Notes under the pieces: generated by a model
The model's database searches: none
Told to the model about the DNA's origin: nothing
Seen by the model: the letters and a program-made list of their open reading frames with translations, nothing else
Origin: Rhexocercosporidium sp. MPI-PUGE-AT-0058
Taxonomy: Eukaryota; Ascomycota; Leotiomycetes; Helotiales
Length of the DNA: 64,000 nt
Assembly (NCBI GenBank): GCA_020746875.1
Contig: JAGTJL010000007.1
Location: 2,728,001-2,792,000 of the forward strand
Direction of reading: 5' to 3'
Program-made: the position numbers and the translations under genes
Shown here: one piece after another, positions 11,440-21,499 of the stretch
Position numbering within the stretch: position 1 is the first letter of the stretch
Layout: each line of letters begins with the position of its first letter

Positions 11440-11860
11440 CGACTAAGTGCTACGTTTATCTGCCAAATGTTTCGCGGCCTCGAATCAATTCGGTTGACAA
11501 ATTTAACGAGCCCTAGGAATCGAATATTTCGGAAAAGCGAATAGTTCAGACGAGGCTGGACTTCGCAAGAGCTTATTGCGCCGGGATCAGTCGACATCTT
11601 TTCAGAAGAGGGGGAGCTATTAGGTAATATGGCCTCCTTAGAACGTTATATCTGTGAGGTAACAGGAATTCCAGTTAATGCCCTTCGAGGGAGCTCGTTG
11701 TCTGATTTTAGCGTCACTGAGCGAATGTCGTAGGCGGTAAGTCGTGAAACTTATCGCCATGAAGACAAGCCATACTCGCTACTAGGCATCTTCAATGTCA
11801 ATATGCCGCTCATCTACAGCGAAGGAAAGGATAAGGCGCTGTAGCACTTCGGGGAAGTAC
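11440..11860 (+). pseudogene. HET-domain (heterokaryon incompatibility) protein relic
   Basis: Two plus-strand frames together follow the C-terminal half of a HET domain: 'KCYVYLPNV', then after a frame change 'RRGWTSQELIAP', 'VTGIPVNALRG', 'EDKPYSLLGIFNVNMPLIY' and 'SEGKDKAL'. In intact HET proteins these blocks read TRGWTLQELLAP, EDxAYSLLGIF and MPLxYGEG. Three in-frame TAG codons sit where the family has Trp. The N-terminal half and the region after 11860 are not recognisable. HET proteins control vegetative incompatibility and cell death in fungi; this copy cannot be functional. Confidence 0.85.
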
Positions 11861-12152
11861 CGCTAACTCCTCCGTAGTTCCACAATAGAGCATACAACAA
11901 CCAGACAAAAGATCACAGATCGCTTGTACTACGATCACCAAGGCTTGCAGTCTGAGCTATAATGTTTGTTTTATTCATTAGCATGTCGACCAAGATACGC
12001 AATCATGCTAGCACTTCTCACCAAGGTTAACACTCTAGCTATCTTTCGCGTCCCGCTCAAATAGCGCCCGCAACAAACAGGAACCAAATCACATCCCATC
12101 GTCGGGTCCCAACTAAATGGACGAACTCCACGCACACATGTCCGAGCCGTCA
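11861..12152. other. Intergenic, 3' flank of the GH43-like gene
   Basis: No ORF or repeat of note. It separates the HET relic from the 3' end of the minus-strand glycosidase gene. Confidence 0.5.
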
Positions 12153-13406
12153 TCATGAAGCAGTGCCATGCCCCTCGTGAACAGGCATGATCCAGCTTTG
12201 CAGCTCCGCGTCACTTGCCTTTTCCACCGAAGTATTGTCGGGCACATTGACATCGAGATTGATAAAGTACGGCCGGCGGTGGTTAGCGACGTACTTGGTT
12301 GAGTTGGGCTTGAGCGGAGCGTCGTCAGGATTGTACCCCGCAAACGTCAGGACCCAGCCGTCGTCAAGGCCGATGCGTGCTACGGTAGGGACACCGGGCG
12401 CAAGGACCTGGTCGCCCACGTAGCGCCAGCCGGCGTGGTTCTGGTCGGCTTGCAAGAGATAGTAGACCTCCTTCGGCTTCGAGGAGCTCCAGAGATGATC
12501 CGGGTTGCCTTTCATCACCTTGCGGTAGTACTGTGGGCTCGGACTTTGGGAAGGTAGGAACGTGTCCGAGTAGGCGATGCCCACTTTGTAGGTCCTGTTG
12601 AAGTATGCTCCGGCCGAGTAGGCTATCATAAACTTCCCATTCACGGCGCGCATGTTCCCCGTCTCGATGAGCTTGAAGCCGTCGTCTCCTGTAATGTAGT
12701 CCTCCGAGTTCAGGCCGTCGTCGGGGACCAGCAGAAATGTAGCATTGCTGCCGGGCGTCTTGGTCCGGGGATCGTCCATCGGCCACGCGGCCACGCCGTC
12801 GCGTTTCTTCGGCCTAGGACTCTGTTGCTTCGAATATACTAGATAGAGCTGGCCGGTGGGCGTCCGGAAGTACTTGCCGTCGTAGTTGGCCTCTTCGGGG
12901 GCAGAGAAAGACCCGATCAGCAGTTGGTCCCCGACCCAGGATGTGGGCGGAACGTCGACGGCGGATGGATCCGCGGGGTGCGCATGCACGATGACGCTCC
13001 AGCCTGTGATGCCGTCGCAGTTGGATGTGTTTTGTACGTGCAGCGTCACTGCTGCGTCCCATGATCTGTTGGCGCCGGAGCCGCTCTGGAAAGGGTGAAT
13101 CCCCGCGGCGCTGCATATTGTGCTGCTGCCCTTCTGGCTCTGCAGCACTTCGCCGCTGGTGTATTTATTGGCATGCAGAGAGGCACATTTTGGCCGAAGG
13201 GAGGTGTCGCACTCTAGGTAGTCGGGCGTGGTACCCGAGATATAGACTGCCTGGTTGCTTTCGTAGGGGACATGATACGGATCCGAGAAGTATCCCGTCT
13301 TGTTGGCGTCGTTGACTTCGGTTATGGGGTAAATGGCTATGTTGGCCTGGGCGTTCGCTACAAGGGCGAAGGCAATAAGATGAATGAGCGATAAAAGTAG
13401 CACCAT
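12153..13406 (-). CDS. Secreted GH43-like glycoside hydrolase
   Basis: A single uninterrupted frame of 417 codons. Residues 1-20 form a clear signal peptide ending in ANAQA. The mature protein starts a five-bladed-propeller-like pattern: 'YFSDPYHV' with the likely catalytic base Asp42. Then comes 'GKYFRTPTGQLYLVYS' (about 177-192), and 'LIETGNM...NGKFMIAYSAGAYF' (246-269) before 'YKVGIAYS', which resembles the GH43 block around the catalytic acid Glu (Glu248 here, in ETG instead of the usual EGP). Several N-x-S/T sites fit secretion. GH43 enzymes attack arabinan, xylan side chains or related plant polysaccharides; the substrate cannot be told here. The start ATG at 13406 is chosen because it begins the signal peptide. 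No frameshift or premature stop is seen, and the region keeps normal GC content. Confidence 0.75.
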   Translation of the reverse strand: MVLLLSLIHLIAFALVANAQANIAIYPITEVNDANKTGYFSDPYHVPYESNQAVYISGTTPDYLECDTSLRPKCASLHANKYTSGEVLQSQKGSSTICSAAGIHPFQSGSGANRSWDAAVTLHVQNTSNCDGITGWSVIVHAHPADPSAVDVPPTSWVGDQLLIGSFSAPEEANYDGKYFRTPTGQLYLVYSKQQSPRPKKRDGVAAWPMDDPRTKTPGSNATFLLVPDDGLNSEDYITGDDGFKLIETGNMRAVNGKFMIAYSAGAYFNRTYKVGIAYSDTFLPSQSPSPQYYRKVMKGNPDHLWSSSKPKEVYYLLQADQNHAGWRYVGDQVLAPGVPTVARIGLDDGWVLTFAGYNPDDAPLKPNSTKYVANHRRPYFINLDVNVPDNTSVEKASDAELQSWIMPVHEGHGTAS

Positions 13407-13707
13407 TGTGAACAGAATTTTGACTCGTTTTGAAACTTGTCAAATGCAAGAGGAATCGAAGTAGCCTAATTGTTTTTGAATAGTATTAGGGCTGCAAGAC
13501 TACTTTTCAAGTTGCTTGTATCACGCCATTCTATTAGGGGCGTCCAGCTTATAAATACCTAAATGCATCAACTAGATGGCAAAATCAGCGGAGGAATACT
13601 GTCCTCGGCCAAATCATCGACGGACGTGGTTCAGGCTCACTTCACGTAAGTAAGGATGGTTGTGTTGTTCTATTGGAAACATTGATTCGAATTTTCTGTC
13701 AGAAAAG

Positions 13708-13881
13708 ACGATCATCTGAGTAAGATGTTATCACAACGTTAACAGGCGCAGCAAAAAACGTCAAAGACGAATTTCGGTGGATTCAGGAATATCAGCTGCA
13801 CCGCGTCTTTTGACTAGCTCATAAGTTGGCTTTGCTGCTATTCTGTGTGAGTAGCACGATCATCCGAGCAAGATGTCGTCA
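13708..13881. repeat. Imperfect direct repeat, about 26 bp, copies 148 bp apart
   Basis: Copies at 13708-13733 and 13856-13881 share the pattern ACGATCATCYGAGYAAGATG. They differ only by C/T or A/G transitions, as expected if one copy was lightly RIP-mutated. Confidence 0.6.
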
Positions 13882-13926
13882 TAAGAGTGAGCAACCTAGG
13901 GGGCTAGCATTTGTCACATCTACTTA

Positions 13927-14283
13927 TTGGATGATGGGACCGAGCCTATCTCAGACAGTGAATTCCGAGTGTTCAGTTTTGATCAGGTAATGTTGTCAAA
14001 TTCTTTAAAAAATAATGCTATCGCCGAGATACATATAGCATATTGCATGGTGTTTTCAGAGGATCAAGATGACATCTTGCGATGGACAGAGCTTTTGGTT
14101 GACTCGACTTGCGTGGTAAGGGTCGATAGGAATCACCTGCTAGGACGATCGTCGGTGGCCCAGGATTTAGCAGTGTGGGGTGCGTCAAGTATGATGTCTT
14201 TTCTGTTGCATGATATGGTGACGGTGAGCCCGCAGTGTATAGTTGGCGAGTTGCATCCCAATCACATCTATGGGCTTCTATGA
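13927..14283 (+). CDS. Doubtful ORF, 118 codons
   Basis: An ATG-to-stop frame without recognisable domain, signal peptide or splice context. It is listed because it is the only longer ORF in this 960-bp gap. It may be a chance open frame. Confidence 0.15.
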   Translation: MDDGTEPISDSEFRVFSFDQVMLSNSLKNNAIAEIHIAYCMVFSEDQDDILRWTELLVDSTCVVRVDRNHLLGRSSVAQDLAVWGASSMMSFLLHDMVTVSPQCIVGELHPNHIYGLL

Positions 14284-14371
14284 ATACGATCCCAGATAGA
14301 TAGTTTCAGGAATTGTTTCCATCAAGTCAATCCCCCAATTCGCAGGCTTTTCCAATTCCTCAAAAGTCCTG

Positions 14372-16050
14372 CTAAGTTAGATCAAGCGATTTCATGCTTG
14401 GGGAGAAAGCCGCCTTTACTTTCTCTTCCTCAACCATCCTCAAAAGCGCTTCTCCAGTCCTCACAAAAATCCTACTATCCCACACACATTCAACTCTTGG
14501 TTGCATAGACCTTAGGATTTCCAGAGCTTTTCTCTTCAAATCGATGTCAGGACATAGCACAGCTACCATCCAGATGGAAGGTATAATGCCTGTGTCAAAC
14601 ACGAAAGATTTGGAGAAGTCAGGATGCGAGAGGAGGCCCCATGCCATATCCAGAATACGATGTGTAGAGTGATCCTGGCCAGGAGAGTCCAGGGAAACAG
14701 GAAGTTGGCGAAGGCTAAGAGGTATGTTCAGAGACAAGGCTCGGATGTAGATCGTTGTGGCTGGGACGAACGTAGAGGCTCCTCTTGCAGTCCTGGAATG
14801 TCTGAACAAAGGGGCGTATGCACGATGCCAGCGTTGGAGTTGCGCGCAAAGGTCTTGGATTGACTCCGGATCAGCGATGCTGGAAAACAGCTCTCGGAGG
14901 ACCACCGGCGCAGAGACATCTTCAGGAAGTGAGGTCAAGGCAATCAGCTTCTTTTCCCAATTGTGTTCAGGAAATACTCTGAAGCGGATACATTCATAGC
15001 ATTTTCGGGCTTCTGTGATTGTTTCAAACGAAGCTGGAATTTGGAAATCTTCGAGATAGCGGTGGAAACTGAAGAATCGGTCTTGGCTGTGCCGTACGCC
15101 CTTGCTAGTGCCTAGTAAAGCCACAGAAGGCTTGTCTAGACGGATGAGTGTTGTTAAGACTTCGTCTTCCACCAACTCAGAGATACTTGATTGAAGAATC
15201 CCTTGTTTGCTAGAGGAGGCTTGAAGCGAGTGGCAGTGACACATCAGTCTGTTGTTGACCAAATCCAACGCGCTCTGTATGTTCATCACAGCAGCCCTTG
15301 CACATCCATGCATATTCTCAAAGACGAATATGAGAAGAGCAGCAATTAGAGCAACCCGAAGGTTGTCTTGACTCTTGCTGAGCTCGGTTTTCATGCTTTT
15401 GAGAGCATTGCCATACTTTTCCAAAGCATACTCTCGATCCGACTGCAGTCCCTCGTCGGAGTCCTGCCACAACTTTGTCGTCTGTTTCAGAGCTGCAGTT
15501 GCAACTGTCAGCCGTCGGATGGATTCGTTCTCGCAAGCTTGAAGAACAATTCGGTTCCACAACGTTCCCTCGAATCCTGCTGACAGCTCCCTGGCAACAT
15601 GCTTTTGGAAAAGGCGAAAGTAATGACTTTCTCGTTCATCTTCGAACCGAATTCCGCTTGTTAGCGATAGAGGGATCGCTAGAGTAGTCGTAGCTAGATC
15701 ATTTGACTTTGGTAAAAGCTTGCGCCTAACTGGAGTAAGTTTTAGAAGCTGTTTAACCGAAGTCAGATGCTCATATCCACCACAGGTATGGCCGAATTTG
15801 CAACACTTGAGACATTCAGGTCTTTGTTCATCACATTTTACTCGACGTTGCCTGCGAGGGTATTAGATGGAGAACGGAATGAAGGTAGGCATGATACTGC
15901 TGCTGAGTTCCACTTCAGTCCAATATATAGATCTCAGCAACATCTGGAGAGCTTTGAGAATGCAACGTACTTGCAAGTTATACATCCAGTTTTCACCTTG
16001 GGTTTACTCGCCCTCTTCCTCGACCAGTCGGCGTTCAGGTCTGGAGCCAT
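14372..16050 (-). CDS. Zn2Cys6 (fungal binuclear cluster) transcription factor, 2 exons
   Basis: Exon 1 is 16050-15971 and exon 2 is 15851-14372. The 119-nt intron has GTACGT and CTCGCAG ends. The joined frame is 519 codons plus stop. A basic N-terminus leads into the cluster 'GCITCKQRRVKCDE' followed by 'PECLKCCKFGHTC', i.e. C-x2-C-x6-C-x6-C-x2-C-x6-C (about residues 23-51). The intron falls within the cluster, a common position in this family. The rest is helical and resembles the fungal-specific transcription factor middle/C-terminal region (segments around 'LIAALLIFVFENMHG' and 'CYECIRFR'). It should act in the nucleus as a DNA-binding regulator. The target genes are unknown; the neighbouring GH43-like gene, transcribed in the same direction, is a possible but unproven target. 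The reading frame is intact. Confidence 0.85.
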
Positions 16051-17421
16051 TAGCTAGTAGATGCCGCTTCCAATCGTAAGAAATCTCAAGAATTCAAGAA
16101 AATAGACTTATAACGTGTAATCAGTAGCCTCGCAGAAGCTCGAAATATTTTTTTCCCTGAAATTGTCAATAATCGATGGAAGATAACGTAACTCACGCGA
16201 GGGAAGGGGCGAAGTAATTGCAGTTTCCTGATTCCGCAATAGGAGATTGATCTTCTGGATGCGAGAAGGGTTACTATCGGCCAAGCCTCGTATAATTTGA
16301 CCAATGAGAGCGCTGATCATGTCTCATTTGAGAAAATCGCTACGCTAAACGTCATTTCTCGAGAACAATGATCTCATCGTTGAGAAAATGAGATTTTATT
16401 TCAGCGAAGGTTTCCCGTGAAGAACAAATTCGATGAAAAAGCTACAGGGGTCATGTCGCCATGTAAAGGGGACGGCGCCCGAAAGCGACAACCCAGTCAG
16501 CCCTACTGCCTTACTTGTACCACCAAAACGCTCCCACATCAACCGAAAATCCCACCTTCACCATCTTGCTCTTCCTATCAGTCTTCTTATCGCTGAAATG
16601 CAAGTCAATGTCACATCAATGCGCATTGAAACGGATCGCCTTCGGCTTATCTTCGGCTCACTTCCCTTGACTTGCTGCTTAGTCTAGCTCACTTACGGCT
16701 CAGGCTATAGCGCAGCCACAGCTCAGGTCCAAAGACGGAAATGGAAATTGCTTATATCGAGATTCCGATATCGAACTTCCTCTTATAGAAGAGGAATAAT
16801 ACGCAAACGATCCGAAACCTTTTCTTAGGTCGCGCGAGTGGTGCAGGGCGGAAAAAGAGGACATCTTCAGCCCTCTCCACGGCGAATTTATTATAACGGA
16901 AAGTTTGAGGCATGAACAAAAAAACATATTAAGATTCTGAAAGAATATTAAACATTAATCGTCATTTCTAAGAGAAGCTTACACGTTAACTAATCGTTTA
17001 GTTAAGTGAAAATTATACTTCGCTTTTTGGAAATGAATTAGTCCATTACCCAAAATCATATACTAAGCCTATATTAATAGCTCGAATCTCCGTTGTTCGA
17101 TTTTCCCGGTTCTGGTATTCTGCACCCCGAACCAGAGTGAACTAAGTGCTGCCCCCTGTCTCCGCCCCCGGTTCCTTCCCTGGTGTGTACCCTCATCTCT
17201 GCAAATTGGGTACCAGTGTAACACAAAACGACTGGAATGAAGTCTTCCTATCTTTGCAGTATCTACGGTGAAATCTTCGGCAACGATAAGAAAATAGAGA
17301 TGATCGTCGTTACGGGCGGGGTACTTACTCAGTCTCCATAACACCAGGGTCTAGTGACTCCATCCAATGAGGGCGCATACTGCGACTTTTGCACAGTACA
17401 GACGAAGACCCTCTTACGAAG
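16051..17421. other. Intergenic, no supportable gene
   Basis: The region upstream of the transcription factor gene. Short ORFs of up to 91 codons occur on both strands (e.g. 17069-17344 minus), without domains or splice sense. Around 16320-16410 there are several short TCTCATTTTCTC-like inverted words, too weak to call an element. Confidence 0.5.
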
Positions 17422-17604
17422 TACTCGTCCTCAAGGGTAAATAATGTATATTCAGTGTCTGTGCGTAATTCTAGATAGTTCTATAAACCTAGGTTCTACA
17501 GCGAATCATCTTCTTGATCTAACGATATTCATTGCCTAAGGAAGTAAGGCTGTGGCAAAGTGCACAGACATCGAATGTACATTATTTACCCTTGAGGACG
17601 AGTA
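17422..17604. mobile_element. MITE with about 43-bp terminal inverted repeats, TA target site
   Basis: The left repeat (17422-17465) and right repeat (17561-17604) are inverted copies, starting TACTCGTCCTCAAGGGTAAA and extending with few differences for about 43 bp. TA at both ends suggests a Tc1/mariner-type target duplication. The interior is about 95 bp with no ORF. Confidence 0.8.
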
Positions 17605-18157
17605 ATCATCATCGCCGCAGTCGACTATTCGACAACAGAACTGGATCCGAGGGCTAAGACCCTAAAAATAACAAAAGAGCTTCTTCACTTGCGCTATACC
17701 GTGCGACGACTCCAATAGCAGCGGCTAGCGAGACCTTTGCCTGTTTGTGATCTGTATTACTACGCATCTACCTCTTTAGCTGGGGATTCATTTCTCTAAC
17801 TCAGCCTCGTTTATACTCCCTAGTCAAGCCGACATCCATACCGCAGCAAGCTTCACCTAGCGGCCGCAACACGCAACACAGAAAAGTCTATGCATATCTT
17901 CGAGTCTTAGACTGAAAGGCGTCTATTTTTAAACTCAAGTCCCCTTTCGCTACCAATAATGTCTCCGCTCCCATCGCATTCTGCTAATACCTGCCCACTC
18001 TACCCCGGTCTGTCTCTCTTTTTCGGTCATGCTACCTCTCAAAGTCCCTCCCACACCACCCTTCGCCGAAGCAACGACTTATATATTCACCGATAGAAGC
18101 AAGTAAAGAAGGCCGGTAACCATTTCATAGTCCTCCAGCACCAAAACATAATCCTAT
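17605..18157. other. Intergenic sequence, nothing clear
   Basis: Normal base composition and pyrimidine-rich stretches near 17980-18060, such as often precede fungal start codons. No gene is identified. Confidence 0.4.
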
Positions 18158-18340
18158 ATGGCTCAATCGCAGCCAGATATCAGCTTCGGCTATATGTCTC
18201 AGAACGCCTCGCGGCACGACCAAGTTGTACCTTCCGTACCTGTCGAGGTCCCACTCACGCCTAGACCGCCGTCAAAGGGTACATCGGGAAAGAAGATCGA
18301 TAACCCTACCAGCCCAACATCCCGTGCGGCTTCTAGATAG
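18158..18340 (+). pseudogene. Start of an ORF truncated at a MITE copy
   Basis: An ATG at 18158 opens a 60-codon frame rich in Pro, Ser and Thr ('TPRPPSKGTSGKK'). It ends within six bases of the start of the repeat at 18335. The composition looks like the disordered N-terminus of a real protein whose downstream part was displaced by the insertion. No family can be assigned. Confidence 0.35.
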
Positions 18341-18472
18341 TTCTACAAATCCAGGGTTCCACAGCGAATTATCTTCTAAGTTCACAGCGCTTCACTTCCC
18401 GAATAAGTAAGGCTATGGCAAAGTGCATAGATATCGGATGTGCATTTTTTTACCCTTGATACGAAGTACGTA
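18335..18472. repeat. Second, 5'-truncated copy of the 17.4-kb MITE
   Basis: It starts at CTAGATAGTTCTACAAATCC and matches 17474-17600 in order, including GTAAGGCTATGGCAAAGTGC near the right end. Differences are mostly transitions. The left terminal repeat of the 17.4-kb copy is missing here. Confidence 0.75.
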
Positions 18473-18667
18473 ACCATTGAGTGCATCGGGTGGGCAGTGC
18501 ATCACAAGTGTACGTACGTTAACCAACACGTACTTCTGTGATATTCGGTGAGCGTGATCTTCTTATTTCGGTCTGCGCGCACTTCAGCACGCATACCTTC
18601 GTATACTCTCTTCTTTTCTGACAACTTTTCTCTGCCAATTCCCGCTGGCGCTCAGCTTTTGGCCGTC

Positions 18668-18916
18668 ATGACTCATCAATACCCGATGCTCAAACTCGAT
18701 CCGAAAATGCGGGAAATTCGCTTGATGAGATTAGTTGCCGGGACCGATTTCGATCCTGAAACCGGCCCAATCCGTTTTGCCTTGAGCAAAGTCTCTCTCA
18801 ATGATTCACCAACTTACCAGGCTTTATCCTACGTCTGGGGCAACTTACAGGATACCAGGACTGCAAAAGTCGACGGCAAAGATCTACAAATTTCCAAGAC
18901 GCTCTCGTTAGAATAA
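18668..18916 (+). pseudogene. HET-domain protein, N-terminal fragment
   Basis: From ATG 18668 the frame encodes 82 residues including 'YQALSYVWGN', 'VDGKDLQISKTL' and the stop. This is the hallmark start of a HET domain (usually YxALSYVWG followed by the I-x-V-D-G block). The remainder of the domain, normally about 100 more residues, does not follow in any frame. The gene is therefore truncated. Confidence 0.8.
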
Positions 18917-19087
18917 TGGTATCCTTTCTTCCTCTTCGATCTCGATGCCCTTAGAACCCTACCATCTATTATCTCTTCCAATACTGCTATGCAAGGAACA
19001 AGCGCTGGGGCGCGTAGATCTAAGATATGTAAAGTGCTAGATCAGAATCACCTAAAGAATGATTTTACAAGCAGATCCGGTGCTGGT

Positions 19088-19809
19088 GAGGTACTGGGGA
19101 AACATCCATCAGTAGCAAGCCGTCCACGGAAGAGTTGGGTACTAGTGTTTCTTCTCACGACAGCCCCCACGCCTCAGAGAACTCGGAGACTTCGACGAAT
19201 GAGTATCATCCCAATGCTGATGAGCCCCTCTGGCAAGCCGCTGTTCAGAGAAAGCACAACGAAGAACTGTTCAACGAAGATGATATACCTGCTATAACTC
19301 ATGATGATGGATTGGCTATACTGGATGGGTATTTCCCTAAGTCTCCTGTGACACAGAGCTGGACCAGCAATGCGCTAGTACTGGACACTTTGCGACCTTC
19401 AGTCGATGGAAATATCCATCGAGATGCTCCTAAACCTCCGACTCAGCCTAGGGCGCCTGAATCTTTATCAACCCTCCAGTCATCCGATGAAATCCTGAGC
19501 GCACAGCCTCTAGCGGCAGAGACAACAGCAGTTCCAGACTCCTATCAGACTGAGCCTCATCCCGTAAACAAAAATATACTGACTACAGCTATACATGCTC
19601 CTCTGGTGAAGCGTACAGCCCTTGATGAGTCGAGCTTTAGGTTTGGGGATGTCATGAAAGCACTTGCGGAGACAACTGACACTACCCGAATACCCGATCT
19701 CATTGTGCCAGGCGTGTCGGAATACCTGCTTGAGGATTCATCCATAGACTACTCGAAGATCGTAACAAGTGGAATGGCAATATTGGATCGCAGACGGGGA
19801 GGAAGATGA
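19088..19809 (+). CDS. ORF of about 240 codons, unknown, probably the remainder of a broken gene
   Basis: Open from just after a TGA at about 19085 to TGA 19807-19809; the first in-frame ATG-type start is near 19135. The product is acidic and Ser/Pro/Thr-rich in its first two thirds. It ends with a more ordered segment around 'FGDVMKALAETTD'. It lies downstream of the HET fragment on the same strand and may be the disordered C-terminal part of that gene. I recognise no domain. Confidence 0.4.
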
Positions 19810-20020
19810 TCTTGCTATTTGAAGAGACGAAGCAGACTAATGAGTCGACTTGCAAAAGCTTACTCCCTTTCCACCAGCTTTCTCGCTGCTTCATGGATTT
19901 ATTATTGATCTAGGGAGGTTAGTCGAATTCTGCTACGACTTGCAGACCTTTTCTGCGATCTACACATATACGAAAGAAACGGACGTTGTAATAGATGAGC
20001 TTCCGCACGCCTTGTTGACC

Positions 20021-20752
20021 TTAGTGTGTTATCGTTATATTACGATTGGGATGTTCTAGTCTCGTAACCCCTTCACGCACTGTATCTCGTAGTTGTCTTA
20101 CTGTATCCTCGCGGAGGAGTCGGAATTGTCTGTCCAGGAGTCCGGCGAGACCTGACAGGTGTTGCTGTGTTGAGTCGATTAATGGGAGGTATTCTTGTCG
20201 TGGAGAAGCGATCTCTTGCCTAGTGGGGAGGATCTGGATATCGGCGATACTCGTATGGTCGTTGTCGTGCCGAGCGCCATTATTGGAGAGGTTTCCGGGC
20301 AAGTCTTGACTCAACTCGAAGACTGCAGATAGGTGGTTTTGTGGGTGGGTTGGTGCGAGAGGCAACGAGGAGCCGATATTGAGACGACGTCTGATTCGAG
20401 TAAGTCTTTATTGTGCGTTAAGTACCATGAAGTCTTCTGGAATGCAGGCAGAGATTATTTCCACAATAGCAGTAAAGCCTTTAATGACTTAGGAACTCTG
20501 GTTGATCTTGATTAGCCGGTTTAGAACTGCGAGACTTGATGATATAGTAATAGTAGAAACTTCCTTATTGCTTGGAGAATGTCCTAAAATTATTCTATTA
20601 AGGGCAGGTGCTGTAGAGCGGAACACACGAAGACCACGCCGACCACTGGGACCGAAGAGAAAGGTGTAGATGGTATTACCAGGAGTTTCTAGAATAAGGG
20701 AGAATAGTACATCGAAGATTGAGGAAATCCTCGGTTTCGAGCTTAATAGCAA
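20021..20752 (-). pseudogene. ZNFX1/NFX1-type helicase-family protein relic
   Basis: One minus-strand frame stays coherent across the whole span but is interrupted by two TAA stops near 20490 and 20410. It contains 'FLFGPSGRRGLRVFRS', 'SSSLAVLNRLIKINQ', 'HDNDHTSIADIQILPT', 'EYLPLID' and 'LLDRQFRLLREDTV'. The last blocks are typical of the region before the helicase core in fungal NFX1-type zinc-finger/helicase proteins (ZNFX1-like, RNA surveillance). Both stops sit at likely Gln codons. Only this N-terminal part is present; no helicase motifs are seen. Confidence 0.7.
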
Positions 20753-20795
20753 GCAGAGTGATCACCTCACCAGGGAGGTCAACGAGCGTTGGCAT
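20715..20795 (-). pseudogene. Possible F-box fragment fused to the helicase relic
   Basis: From ATG 20795 the minus strand encodes 'LVDLPGEVITLLAIKLETED' followed by 'FLNLR', which fits the start of an F-box (LPxEVxxxIxxxLxxxDLxxLR). It runs in a different frame into the helicase relic and stops soon after. It is short, so a chance match cannot be excluded. Confidence 0.35.
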
Positions 20796-21182
20796 GGCGG
20801 ATGCCTGAACGGTAGCTCCGATAGTGGGGAGGGTCAGTGTGATTCTGAAGTGACCATAATATTTGAAGCCAGAGTATCTAAAGTTTTCCTGGTCCTATAG
20901 AACGAATAATGGCTCCTACATCGATGCGGCCGCATCCTTGGTATTACCTTATTGCCTAAGTATCACCTCTTTGTCGGACCTAAGTCGACAGCACTCCGTC
21001 AATCAATTAAACCGGACGATCAACTAGTCTACGCAAAGCAGTGGTGCCCACCTAATTCCTTCTTCTAGTGAGGCACATTTGTATGATAAATTTCTGAAAA
21101 CCGAACACTGGCGCCCGCAACGAAGCAAAATCCAACTCGAATCATTCTTCTGGTACAATATTTGGCGCAGTCCGGTCTTATC

Positions 21183-21493
21183 ATGGCAGCGTATGATGTC
21201 GAGTGAGTGCTAAACTTCCTTCCCTTAGTCTGGAGCTTACTTTGTGCAATGATGCTTTTATATTAAAGCAGTTTGTATTTGTCGTCGGCGACAATCAAGC
21301 AGCGTTTCCAGTCCATGCAGCCGTTATTACCAAACAGTCGAAGGCTCTCGATTCCCTTATGAATGGACCTATAAGAGAAGCCTCTGAAGGAAAGGCAATC
21401 CTCGAAGATATCGAAGAAGACGCTTTTGTAAAGTTCTGTCAGTTCGCCTATACCGGAGACTACACTACTCCATATGCCCGAAGATATGCTTAA
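21183..21493 (+). pseudogene. BTB/POZ-domain protein, truncated N-terminal fragment
   Basis: The frame 21203-21493 encodes 'FVFVVGDNQAAFPVHAAVIT', 'QSKALDSLMNGP' and 'FVKFCQFAYTGDYTTP', the core of a fungal BTB/POZ domain. A likely original start is ATG 21183 followed by a GTGAGT donor, but no acceptor restores the frame perfectly. The ORF ends right after the core, and RIP-mutated DNA starts within about 30 bp. The gene was therefore probably cut by the transposon island. Fungal proteins of this type are usually about 200-300 residues. Confidence 0.75.
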
Positions 21494-21499
21494 ATGCAA

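Larger units (their letters stand above)
13407..14371. other. Intergenic region between the GH43-like gene and the transcription factor gene
   Basis: This holds the promoter of the GH43-like gene and the 3' flank of the Zn2Cys6 gene. It contains an imperfect 26-bp direct repeat (13708-13733, 13856-13881) and a weak 118-codon plus-strand ORF (13927-14283), described separately. Nothing else is clear. Confidence 0.5.

Noticed and set aside
16320..16415. Inverted TCTCATTT/GAGAAAATGAGA words as a MITE
   Set aside because: The arms are short and imperfect, and no target duplication could be found.
17069..17344. 91-codon minus-strand ORF
   Set aside because: No start context, domain or neighbour that supports it; composition looks like non-coding sequence.
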